Assembly (NCBI GenBank): GCA_022818135.1
Contig: JAFMSR010000013.1
Span: 30,376,119 to 30,440,118, forward strand
DNA length: 64,000 nt
Reading direction: 5' to 3'
DNA from: Saxidomus purpurata
Taxonomy: Eukaryota > Mollusca > Bivalvia > Venerida > Veneridae
The position numbers and the translations under genes are program-made. The notes beneath the pieces were generated by a model. That model ran no database searches and had not been told where the DNA came from. It saw nothing but the letters and a program-made list of their open reading frames with translations. The number at the start of each line of letters is the position of its first letter. The first letter of the stretch is position 1. Positions 54,453 to 64,000 of the stretch are shown here, in pieces.

Positions 54453-55961
54453 CAGGGCACTCGTTTGGCCGATTTTGGGGCCGAATATCGGCCCCATTCC
54501 CTCCTAAAATAATATGTTTTTTTCCCCTTTCTTGAAAAAATCCCTCGAAAACAAAAATAAAATCGGAAGGAAAATCCGCCTAGTTCATGCCCCGGACATA
54601 AGAACGAAAAGTTTTGAGTACGAATCCAATTAAACATTCACGAGCCTTCTCCCTTGATTGACTGTCCAATGAATTTTCGCGTAAGTAACAAGTCGGTATA
54701 GATTCATTTATATTCCCGATGGCGCCCAAATGCGACAAAAATAAATTCTGTCGATTCTGTCGCTAAATTCTTTCAGTTGGCAGATTTTTAGTGGCGCCAA
54801 CAAAATAATCTCGGCAATTCTGACGTGTCAATCAAAAATCGATCCCCCCCCTCGGGATCGCCGGTTGTTGGCTAGTTTACAGAAGAAGGCTAATTAGATG
54901 CTATCTGATAATGCCCACGCCGCCGTCTCGGACGTTATCAGAGGTGTTAATTGATAAACAATCATAAAACGAAATATAATAGATCTCGGGGAATTTATAA
55001 TGCGTTGTTTGTAACACGGATTTAATTAGCGATGCTTGGTTGGGATAGACTATTTATTGTTACTATGTAATTACAGATTGCACCCGGGTGATCATAACAC
55101 AATTCATGTATACCCATTTTCCGCCGATCACCACGTGTCATAACAGACTTATAATTTCGGCATTGTTTTTTGGGGTTAGTAATTAAATTATTGACTTACA
55201 TTGTGCATTTTCAAGTTGCAAATTGTGCTGGACGTAAATGTTTCCCCCTACATGAATATATCTATTGGCAATAATCGGCCGCCTCCTCAAAACCTTCGTT
55301 CAGTATTCGTTAATACTTATCAACACTTATTTTAAACCTTTAAACATACTTTGGACAAATTGTATTCTATTTAAAAGTGTTTAAATCGCATAAAATCGAA
55401 GAAACATTAATGTACGAAAATAAGTTTCCCACGGGCATGCGGGGTCGCGAAAATATGTGACAAACGGGGAATGCATACAGTTACTTTCATTTTTGAATTC
55501 ATGTGCTGCAGAACACGAACAGAAAATTATGATATGTAAACTAAAATTGACCCAGAGGGAACCCTGTTCATTCGGACTTTTCGGATATTGCCCCTTAGCA
55601 GGTGAAAAATGTCACATAATCAGATACATTACCCGGAAAAATAACATCGAAAACAGCAGATAATTGTTAAAAAATAGACATCTCATTCAACAAAAAGTTT
55701 GCATGTGTCACTGAGATGTTTTAATTCATGAAAGAAATCAATAAATATAGTAGAACAACTTGCATAATCATTTGTTGTAATTGTCAGAAAACTATTATGT
55801 AGAGCTCTACATCTGTTGGAAATGATTGAAAACAGTATTAATAAGTGTGAATAGTAGTAATATTTATATGGCTAAAAATTCCCCTATTAGTCTTAAAACG
55901 ACGAGAAATTCCCCTTCCAGAGGGTATGGGTACCTGTCCCCAAAAGTTGTCTAGTGCCCTG
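54453..55961. mobile_element. hAT-like non-autonomous element, 1509 bp, 5-bp target duplication
   Basis: The left end CAGGGCACTCG and right end AGTGCCCTG are inverted, with a further TTTTGGGG match inside both (54474-54481 and its inverted partner at 55939-55946). GTCCA flanks it on both sides (54448-54452 and 55962-55966). The interrupted host repeat is known from copy 1, so the borders are secure. CAGGG ends suit the hAT superfamily, and a 5-bp duplication suits the hAT5 group. No transposase ORF is present. Confidence 0.75.
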
Positions 55962-56075
55962 GTCCATGCATGCATGAGCAAAGGTGGTTTGTCCATGCAT
56001 GCATGAGCAAAGGTGGTTTGTTCATGCATGCATGAGCAAAGGTGGTTTGTCCATGCATGCATGAGCAAAGGTATG
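55962..56075 (-). repeat. 29-bp minisatellite, inverted copy
   Basis: Four units of GTCCATGCATGCATGAGCAA followed by AGGTGGTTT, the reverse complement of the array at 45263-45451. It is the displaced head of copy 2 of that element. Confidence 0.85.
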
Positions 56076-56380
56076 ATTTTTTTTTTTTAAATTGTAAATA
56101 AAGATGACCAATCCATTGCTTACTAACATTTAGTTACTACAAAAAATGAATAGGGCAAACTAAGCATCCAAAATGAAAACACCAGATTCTATAATTGATG
56201 TCATATTCCGACTTTACATAATACATTGTTAATATACTTCATAAATTTCAGTATGTTAAGTTATTGCAACTTGCCAACTTGTATCAACTGTTTTACAGCC
56301 ATTTTTGGTCAGAAGACATAACTTCTGTTTTGTTTATAGAAGTTCACTCTTGAAGTATTTCTTTTCTTGTATAATATCAG
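56076..56380. other. No recognisable feature
   Basis: AT-rich, intron-like DNA. Confidence 0.4.
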
Positions 56381-56480
56381 ACAAATGAAGACATCATTTC
56401 CCCTACTACATGTACTTTTAAAGCCAAGTCATCATCCAAAGGAAAGGCAGCAAAAATAAGACTGCATACTGATGATTTTG
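56381..56480 (+). CDS. Candidate internal exon, Ser/Lys-rich
   Basis: Bounded by TATAATATCAG and GTAAAC. One frame is open for the whole length (TNEDIISPTTCTFKAKSSSK then GKAAKIRLHTDDF), ending in phase 1. It could be a downstream exon of the Myb/SANT-like gene or of the orphan gene. No family is recognised. Confidence 0.45.
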
Positions 56481-56816
56481 GTAAACTATATGTATATACA
56501 ATATACATGTTTAACCCATTTTATTCTGGATACACCTTTTGGTGTAGTTACGCTTTTCATTCTGGATACACCTTTTGGTGTATGTCAGTCAATTTGTGTA
56601 CTACATTGTATTGTGTCTGTTTAAATATGCATTTCATTCTGCAAATAAAGCATGTAAAGTTATAATTTTCTTCATCAGAACAGTATCCTGTTAATTGAAA
56701 AGACAGATTTATACTGCACATCAGAACAGTTCAACTTCAACTCCAAACAGATGCTGAACACTGTTAAAAAGTGTATTATTTCTTAAAAATTAATGATTCA
56801 ATATTGATTATTGCAG
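56481..56816. repeat. Intron with a short duplication
   Basis: TTTTATTCTGGATACACCTT TTGGTGTA occurs twice in tandem with slight changes at 56519-56582. No other feature. Confidence 0.55.
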
Positions 56817-56860
56817 GTACAGATTGCAAATGAACAGGAGTTATCAGACTTACAGCATAG
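56817..56860 (+). CDS. Candidate short exon
   Basis: Lies between ATTGATTATTGCAG and GTCAGC. Read in phase 0 it gives VQIANEQELSDLQHR, a leucine-containing helix like the C-terminal coiled coil of Myb/SANT proteins. After the exon at 56381 (phase 1) the frame would instead stop after five residues, so the two need not be joined. Confidence 0.3.
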
Positions 56861-57049
56861 GTCAGCATTTCATACAGTAACACCCACTAAAAAGTGTCCT
56901 TGATTAAAAAAAGTTAGACTTTTTAAAATTACATAATTGAGTGGTAACTTATTGTTATATTTCAGCCTCTGGCCTTACTCCAATAATGCCCCCGTTCCGT
57001 TACAAAAAGTGTTTGGATGGGGGGTCCATTTTGTTAACATTTAAAAATG

Positions 57050-57694
57050 AACTAGAACTGTCACAAGAGTGACGAATTATACCCCCACAATACAGCTTTG
57101 TCACAGAAGTATGGCAACCATAAGAAAGGAATGGCCACAAGGACATACATTTCAGTTATTATACAATAAGTTGTGTAAATGTATTGTTTTAATAGCACAC
57201 AAAATATGTAAGGTTGGAAAGTATGGATTATTATTAAATTTAATAGGTTTATTTCAAACATGTTAATATCACTAACCTCCCTATCAAATTTCATGATCCT
57301 AGCCCCAAGCGTTCTTAAGTTATCATCCGGAAACCGTTTAACTGTTCCGAGTCATGTGACCTTGGCCTACAGACCTCAAAGTCAAACCTGACCTGTATTT
57401 CATGATGTTACACCTGTGTACCAAAAATTATTTCAATAGGTCAAGCCTTTCATGAGTTATCATCCGGAAACCGTTCTACTGTTCAGGGTCACTGTGACCT
57501 TGACCTTTGACCTACTGACCCCAAAGTCGAACTTGACCTGTATTTTTTTTATGTTGCACCTGTGTACCAAATATTATTTAAATCGGTCAAGTCGTTCATG
57601 AGTTATCATCCGGAAACCATAAAACCGACCGACCGACCAACCGACAAGCTCACTCCTATATACCCCCCCCAAACTTTGTTTTGTGGGGGTATAA
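57050..57694 (-). mobile_element. Helitron-like non-autonomous element, family D copy 2
   Basis: The left end AACTAGAACTGTCACAAGAG is nearly identical to 41353. TTATACCCCCACAA (57077-57090) is inverted at the right end (TTGTGGGGGTATAA). The core differs from copy 1: units of about 120 bp with GAGTTATCATCCGGAAACCG and GTGACCTTGACCTTTGACCT. Same ends with a different core shows core exchange. The right flank is AC rather than T. Confidence 0.72.
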
Positions 57695-57937
57695 CAAGAC
57701 ACAAAAAGATAAAGAGAGGTGGTAATAGCGGCGAAATACTTACCGTTAGTAACTGGAATCTAAACTGTGATTTATGCTTAGAATAAGAAGGAATACTTAC
57801 AAAGAAAATAGAGAGACCCCCAAACATGTTAAAGGCTTGTTTGTCTGGTCAATTACACTATTTTCAGGATATGTCGACATTGTGTAGAAAGTATAAAGAA
57901 ATACGTGTTCATAAATATAAATGAAATACTGAGGAAG

Positions 57938-58608
57938 AACAAGAGCTGTCCCTCGCAAGTGACGAATGCCCCCGAAAGAGGTGTCTCACAGCCTTTCTCC
58001 TCTCCATGTGCTCAATAATTGTGGTATGTAATTTTAAAATCCATACATGCATGACAGAGTAACCATGCATACAGTATTCCATTACCTTTCAACACTAAGA
58101 GTGACATTGACCTTTGAGATAGTGACATGGTTCTTGCACACAACACATTGTCTTGATGTGCTGAATATCTGTGCCGAATTATTTTAAAATCAATCAATGC
58201 ATGACAAAGTTACAGAACGGGCACAAATGTATGCATATATACAAGATTCAATCACCTATAAACTCCAAGTGTGGCCTTGACCTTTGAGGTAGGGACAGGG
58301 CCTTGCACACAAAACATCAGCTTGATGTGCTAGACATCTGTGTCAACTTATTTTAAAATTTTTCAATGCATGACAAAGTTAGTACGGTCACGAATGTGTG
58401 CATATATAGAGGATTCCATTACCTTCAAACGCTTAAGTGTGACCTTCACCTTTGAGGTAGAGACATGGATCTTGAAAGCAACACGTCTTGATGTGCCAAG
58501 TTATTTTAAAATCCTTCAATGCATGAGAAAGATACAACCGGACAGGAAAAAATGTTAGGGACGCACAGAAAGACAACTTTAATATACCACCCTCCTAGGG
58601 GCATAAAA
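57938..58608 (-). mobile_element. Helitron-like non-autonomous element, family B copy 2
   Basis: AACAAGAGCTGTCCCTCGCAAG starts it, and CCTAGGGGCATAAAAAA ends it. Three units of about 170 bp match copy 1 at 5199-6101. The right subterminal repeat has decayed (CCTCCTAGGGGCAT against CCCTTCGGGGGCAT), and the GGACGG run is nearly lost. Confidence 0.68.
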
Positions 58609-58679
58609 AAAATTCTATTTGTGACACTTCTACAGTAATATTTATGTGTTGCAAGTATAAGTGATTTAACATTTAAAAT

Positions 58680-61600
58680 CACACATGGCGCGACGGACAT
58701 TCTTACCATTTAAAATGAACAAGTTCTCTAACAATTTCCTTTAACATTTAAAATGAAATTTTCTGTTACATTTCTGTTAACATTTTGTTAACATTTAAAA
58801 TGAACAAGTTCTCTAACAATTTCTTTTAATATTTAAAATGAAAATTTCTGTAACGTTTTCTTTAACATTTTAACTCATCATTTAAAATGACACCATCCTG
58901 AACATTCAGTGGACATTCTTAACATTTACAATGACACATGGCAAAGCAGACATTCTTAACATTTAAAATCTCTCATGGCGCAGCGGACATTCTTAACAAT
59001 TTAAAATCACACATGGCGCAAGGGACATTCTTAACATTTAAAATTAACAAGTTCTCTAACAATTTCTTTTAACATTTAAAATGAAATTTTCTGTAACATT
59101 TTAACTCGAATCATTTAAAATAACACCATCCTTAACATTTTCTTTTAACAATTCGACATACATTCTTACCATTTAAAATGACACATGGCCCAGCAGACAT
59201 TCTTAACATTTTCTTTTAACAATTCAGCGGACATTCTCAACATTTAAAATGACACATGGCGCAGCAGACTTTCTAAACATTTAAAATCACACATGGCGCA
59301 GCGGACATTCTTAACATTTAAAATCACACATGGCGCAAAGGACATTCTTAACATTTCCTTTTAACAATTCAACAGACATTCTTACCATTTAAAATGACAC
59401 ATGTCGCAGCAGACATTCTTAACATTTAAAATTACACATGGCGCGACGGACATTCGTAACATTTAAAATGAACAAATTCTCTAACAATTTTTCTGTAACA
59501 TTTTCTTTAACATTTCAACTCCTATCATTTAAAATGACACCATCCTTAACATTTTCTTTAACAATTCAACAGACATTCTTACTATTTAAAATGACACATG
59601 GCGCAGCGGAAATTCTTAACATTTGAAATCACACATGGCGCGACGGACATTCTTAACATTTAAAATGAACAAGTTCTCCAACAGTTTCTTTTAACATTTA
59701 AAATGAAATTTTCTGTAACATTTCTGCAGACATTTTGTTAACATTTAAAATGAACAAGTTCTCTAACAATTTCTTTTAATAATTAAATCGAAATTTTCTG
59801 TAACATTTTCTTTAACTTTTTAACTCATCACTTAAAATGACACCATCCTTAACATTTTCTTTTAACAATTCAAAGCCATTCTTAGCATTTAAAATACAAC
59901 ATGGCACAGCGGACATTCTTAACATTTAATATCACACATGGCGCGACCGAAAATCTTAACATTTAAAATGAACAAGTTCTCTAACAATTTCTTTTAACAT
60001 TTAAAATGAAATTTTCTGTAACATTTCTGCAGACATTTTGTTAACATTTAAAATGAACAAGTTCTCTAACAATTTCTTTTAATAATTAAATCGAAATTTT
60101 CTGTAACATTTTCTTTAACTTTTTAACTCATCACTTAAAATGACACCATCCTTAACATTTTCTTTTAACAATTCAAAGCCATTCTTAGCATTTAAAATGA
60201 CACATGGCACAGCGGACATTCTTAACATTTAAAATCACACATGGCATGACGTACTTCTTAATATTTAATATCACACATGGCGCAACCGACAATCTTAACA
60301 TTTAAAATGAACAAGTTCTCTAACAATTTCTTTAAACATTTCAAATGAAATTTTCTGTAACATTTCTGCAGACATTTTGTTAACATTTAAAAAGAACAAA
60401 TTCTCTAACAATTTCTTTTAACATTTAAAAGGAAATTTTCTGTAACATTTCTGCAGACATTTTGTTAACATTTAAAATGAACAAATTCTCTAACAATTTC
60501 TATTAAATGAAATTTTCTGTATCATTCCTGCAGACATTTTGTTAACATTTAAAATGAACAAGTTCTATAACAATTTCTTTCAATATTTAAAATGAAATTT
60601 TCTGTAACATTTTCTTTAACATTTTAACTCATCATTTAAAATGACACCATCGTCAACATTTTCTTTTACCAATTCAGTGGATATTCTTAACATTTAAAAT
60701 CACACATGGCGCGACAGACTTTATTTAAAATCACACATGGCGCGACGGACGTTCTTAACATTTAAAATGAACAAGTTCTCTAACAATTTCTGTTAACATT
60801 TAAAATGAACAAATTCTCTAACAATTTATTTTAACATTTAAAATGAAATTTTCTGTAACATTTCTGCAGACATTTTGTTAACATTTAAAATGAACAAGTT
60901 CTCTAACAATTTCTTTAAATAATTAAATCGAATAATCTGTAACATTTTCTTTAACTTTTCAACTCATCACTTAAAATGACACCATCCTTAACATTTTCTT
61001 TTAACAATTAGAGGCCATTCTTAGCATTTAAAATGACACATGGCACAGCGGACATTCTTAACATTTAAAATCACACATGGCGTAACGTACTTCTTAACGT
61101 TTAATATCACACATGGCGCGACCGACATCCTTAACATTTTAAACAAACAAGTTCTCTAACAATTTCTTTTAAGATTTAAAATGAAATGTTCTGTAACATT
61201 TCTGCAGACATTTTGTTAACATCTAAAATGAACAAATTCTCTAACAATTTCTTTTAACATTTAAAATGAAATTTTCTGTAACATTTCTACAGACCTTTTG
61301 TTAACATTTAAAATGAACAAATTCTCTAACAATTTCTATTAAGATTTAAAATGAAATTTTCTGTAACATTCCTGCAGACATTTTGTTAACATTTAAAATG
61401 AACAAGTTCTCTAATAATTTCCTTAAATATTTAAAATGAAATTTTCTGTTAAATTTCTGTACACATTTTGTTAACTTTTAAAATGAACAAGTTCTCTAAC
61501 AATTTCTTTTAATATTTAAAATGAAATTTTGTGTAACATTTTCTTTCACATTTTAACTCATCATTTGAAAATGACACCATCCTTAACATTTTCTTTAACA

Positions 61601-62115
61601 ATTCAGCGAACATTTAAAATGACACATGGCGCAGCGGACATCCTTAACATTTAAAATCACACATGGCGCAACAGACATTCTTAACATTTAAAATGAACAA
61701 GTTCTCTAACAATTTCTTTAAACATTTAAAATGAAATTTTCTGTAACATTTTCTTTAACATTTTAACTCTAATCATTTAAAATGACACCATTCTTTACAT
61801 TTTCTTTTAACAATACAACAGACATTCTTACCATTTAAAATGACACATGGCGCAGCAGACATTCTTAACATTTAAAATCACACAAGGCGCAACGGACATT
61901 CTTAACATTTAAAATGAACAAGTTCTCTAATAATTTTTCTGTAACATTTTCTTTAGCATTTTAACTCTTATCATGTAATTGACACCATCCTTAACATTTT
62001 CTTTAACAATTCAACAGACAATCTTACCATTCAAAATGACACATGGCGCAGCGGAAATTCTTAACATTTAAAATCACACATTGCGCGACGGACATTCTTA
62101 ACATTTAAATGAACA
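58680..62115. repeat. Complex satellite array, about 3.4 kb
   Basis: Modules recur in varying order: CACACATGGCGCAGCGGACA plus TTCTTAACATTTAAAAT; GAACAAGTTCTCTAACAATTTCTTTTAAC; GAAATTTTCTGTAACATTTC TGCAGACATTTTGTTAAC; and TTAACTCATCATTTAAAATG ACACCATCC. The linker word AACATTTAAAATG joins all modules. Longer blocks (for example 59640-59930 and 59945-60235) repeat almost unchanged, which is a higher-order structure. No coding sequence. Confidence 0.9.
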
Positions 62116-62188
62116 AGTTCTCTATAGTGATATTAGACATCTCTGTAGCTTCGGTACTATTTGGACTATTATGAAAAGATATTTTCAG

Positions 62189-62369
62189 CCATGCTGAACG
62201 CTGGTGTTGGTGAAACCCAGATTTCAAACATTTTGACGGAGCTCAACATATCTCAGCCTAGTGCAACAACAATAAAGAAGCGCGAACGTGAAATTGGATC
62301 TACTATTGAGAAAGTTGCTTAATAGTCTTGTTCTGATGTTCTAACGGAGGAAAAGGCTGTCTTTATGAA
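62189..62369 (+). pseudogene. Mutator-like transposase exon with two in-frame stops
   Basis: Bounded by a good acceptor (GATATTTTCAG) and donor (GTAAGC). The frame reads AMLNAGVGETQISNILTELN, ISQPSATTIKKREREIGSTI and EKVA, then TAA TAG (62320-62325), then SCSDVLTEEKAVFMK. The pattern ALLHAGxGxxxxxxxLxxLN...IKxREREIGxxIEKVAxxSC is that of Mutator-like transposase-derived proteins common in molluscs and other invertebrates. The catalytic core is not in this exon. The two stops make this exon dead unless they reflect sequence errors. Confidence 0.6.
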
Positions 62370-62619
62370 GTAAGCATACTAATTCGCGTTGATGTCAATA
62401 CTATAAAGGAAATGATCAAGGCATTGGCAGTCATTTATAACCTGTTACGCCCGATAGGCGGTTACTTTTTTGTATTTTAGGACATATTAACGCCAGTGTC
62501 AACCGTATTCCGGTCATTTCTATAGACTGGCAGTTTATCTTACCCTCGTTCATTGGAAGAACGAGAACTCGATCTCCCTCCTCCGTAAGAAACTGCCAAC
62601 TTTCACATATCAAAAGACA

Positions 62620-62713
62620 TGGTATGAGCAGGACTCAAACCCACGACCCTCAATCTATGAGAGGTAACAGTGATTTAAAGTCAGCGGCTCTAACCACTTG
62701 ATCACGGAGGAAC
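62620..62713 (-). repeat. tRNA-derived SINE head
   Basis: On the minus strand, TGGTTAGAGCC (62686-62696) fits the A box and GGGTTTGAGTCC (62631-62642) the B box, about 45 bases apart. The T stem pairs with wobbles, but the acceptor stem does not close, so a SINE head is preferred over a functional tRNA. Confidence 0.55.
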
Positions 62714-63214
62714 ACGAGAAATGACTTAGAATATAATCTTATTGTTTCGTGTTGCCTCCACGTTTACATTATAATCAGCAGCGCTAGTTGATAAGTCTGA
62801 CACCCGTAAAGGGTCTCCCCATGCATGTTAGTTAATGACATACATATTTTAAAACGGCGAATATCACATCATAGCCAATGCCTTACAAGTCCATAATTGT
62901 ATATTATTTCATGCTAACTAATGAAATACTCCATGATATATCAGTTGAATAAAAAGTGATGATTTAGATATCATATTAGTCACAGTGATAGTGATATAGG
63001 TCTGCCATAACTTCTTTTGGTGATGAATATAAATGATTCAGGTTTTGTGATAATAGCGTCGCGCTCGTGATATTAATATTAAATTGCATCACTTATATAA
63101 AAGGAGTATTTAAATTAGTGTTTCTCAATACAACAGTTACACCTATTAGTCATTATAGAAGTGGCATGAACTTCGTTTTGTATTTTTATATATTTCTTTT
63201 CAATACACTAAACA
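62714..63214. other. No recognisable feature
   Basis: AT-rich DNA without coding or repeat structure that I can name. Confidence 0.4.
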
Positions 63215-63350
63215 CTTGCAGACAGACAGAGCAAGTAGGGGCAGTGTCTTGCCTAAGGAAAGAAACGTCTTATCACTGGTGGGGATCGAACCCGGGACCC
63301 TCTGATCCTGATTATACGATCAATATAATATCTGCGTCTATTAACTACAT
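63215..63350 (-). repeat. tRNA-derived SINE-like sequence
   Basis: GGGTTCGATCCCC on the minus strand (63281-63293) is a strong B box. A weak A box (TAGTTAATAGACG) lies about 50 bases upstream in the element. The body contains GGCAAGACACT, which also occurs at 15079-15089. The plus-strand open frame here is not a gene. Confidence 0.5.
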
Positions 63351-63923
63351 GTATGCATAAAGTATTGGCATTGTCACGCACTTTGGGGATTTTTACATGA
63401 TATTTGAACAAAAACGAAACGATGTATAGAATTTGGGGTTGCAAATAAATCTTGCAGGATTTGCAAATCAACTAAAACAAGTCTCTAACACGAAGTCATG
63501 ACTGTAGAAAAATGTAAATGAAGGATGTATGTACATGTGCAAGGTAATTTATAAAAAAAATTATGGTAAACTAACGAGGTTGTAAACAAACTATCTCAAC
63601 TAAGTCTTACAGAATATTTATTAACCAATTCGTTCCTAGTGTCTACTAAAAACATATATAATGTAGTTTCAATCAGCTACATTCCAAGCAGACGACACTT
63701 TGGTTGTCGTCTGGTCAGAATTTAGTTCGTCAGTCTGTTGGATCACCATTACGAATAATGCCTTTGTTTAGATAAACAGAAAGGCATAAATTGGAAATAA
63801 AAAGATCCCATTTTAAAAATACATGTATATGTATAAACGGATTAATTGCTGTCGGCGCAACACTCATGATCAGTAAACTTACTAACCGTAAAATATTATT
63901 TCTTTCAATTATCTATTTTTCAG
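63351..63923. other. No recognisable feature
   Basis: Includes TACATTCCAAGCAGACGACACTTTGGTTGTCGTCTGGTC (63679-63717), a local inverted word pair (AGACGAC / GTCGTCT). Otherwise featureless. Confidence 0.35.
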
Positions 63924-64000
63924 GTAAATGAACAGCATAATGTGAGCCCAGGAAAGTATACGCTCGATATGTTTATAGGGTTGGGTGGAAAGCGTGAACG
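63924..64000 (+). CDS. Candidate exon running off the window
   Basis: The acceptor TTATCTATTTTTCAG is followed by a frame open to the window end (VNEQHNVSPGKYTLDMFIGL then GGKRER). Plausible internal exon; family not recognised and the end not visible. Confidence 0.35.

Noticed and set aside
58680..62115. Direct repeats suggesting a repeat-spacer array
   Set aside because: Modules are all repeated elements joined by a common word; there are no unique spacers. It is a satellite.
62620..62713. Possible functional tRNA on the minus strand
   Set aside because: A and B boxes are present but the acceptor stem does not pair and the anticodon arm is not clear; a SINE head fits better.

Overview
The window looks like repeat-dense, AT-rich nuclear DNA of a metazoan, most likely a bivalve mollusc. 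That is an inference from the mix seen: a Helitron with OTU, DUF6570, Rep and PIF1 parts, a DIRS-type retroelement, pogo/Tigger elements, a DUF7869 gene, tRNA-derived SINE-like pieces, and many dispersed repeats with tandem cores rich in the TGACCTTGACC motif. Genes are split by introns with GT/AG borders, so they appear only as short exons.

Layout. 1-4400: decayed tandem-core repeats and one Helitron-like non-autonomous element ending in CTAG. 4418-12380: one decayed autonomous Helitron (OTU-like domain, linker, Cys-rich patch and DUF6570, HUH Rep, PIF1 helicase), broken by three nested insertions and several frameshifts. 12381-16700: mostly AT-rich DNA with a MITE and a 5'-truncated LINE. 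16713-26281: exons of a probable BEN-domain host gene (25191-26281, perhaps also 16947-17025). Around these exons lie a Tigger-derived 890-bp element, a Helitron-like element with 168-bp tandem units, and a 4.6-kb element with 38-bp inverted ends. 28022-33700: a decayed intronless gene with a Cys-protease-like box, an acidic and Gly-rich linker, and a DUF7869 RNase-H-like domain, split twice by the same Helitron-like family. 34873-36760: a long element packed with TGACCTTGACC units. 37253-39617: DIRS-like gag and reverse transcriptase, truncated. 40085-46900: further repeats. 46907-51320: a minus-strand ORF and a three-exon Myb/SANT-like gene cut by a Gypsy gag fragment, which is itself cut by a Tigger element. 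52753-53878: a two-exon orphan gene. 53985-56075: an inverted copy of the 45264-45910 repeat, carrying a 1.5-kb hAT-like insertion. 56381-58608: candidate exons and two more Helitron-like elements. 58680-62115: a 3.4-kb satellite. 62189-64000: a broken Mutator-like exon, SINE-like sequences and a candidate terminal exon.

How it fits together. The strongest pattern is that several repeat families with unrelated cores share one end grammar. Read on the proper strand, each has a short hairpin, then 5-8 nt, then CTTG or CTAG followed by T, plus a subterminal inverted repeat. Where two of them interrupt the DUF7869 gene, removing the element restores the reading frame exactly at an A|T dinucleotide with no target-site duplication. 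This is Helitron behaviour, and the decayed Helitron nearby is the type of element that could have mobilised them.
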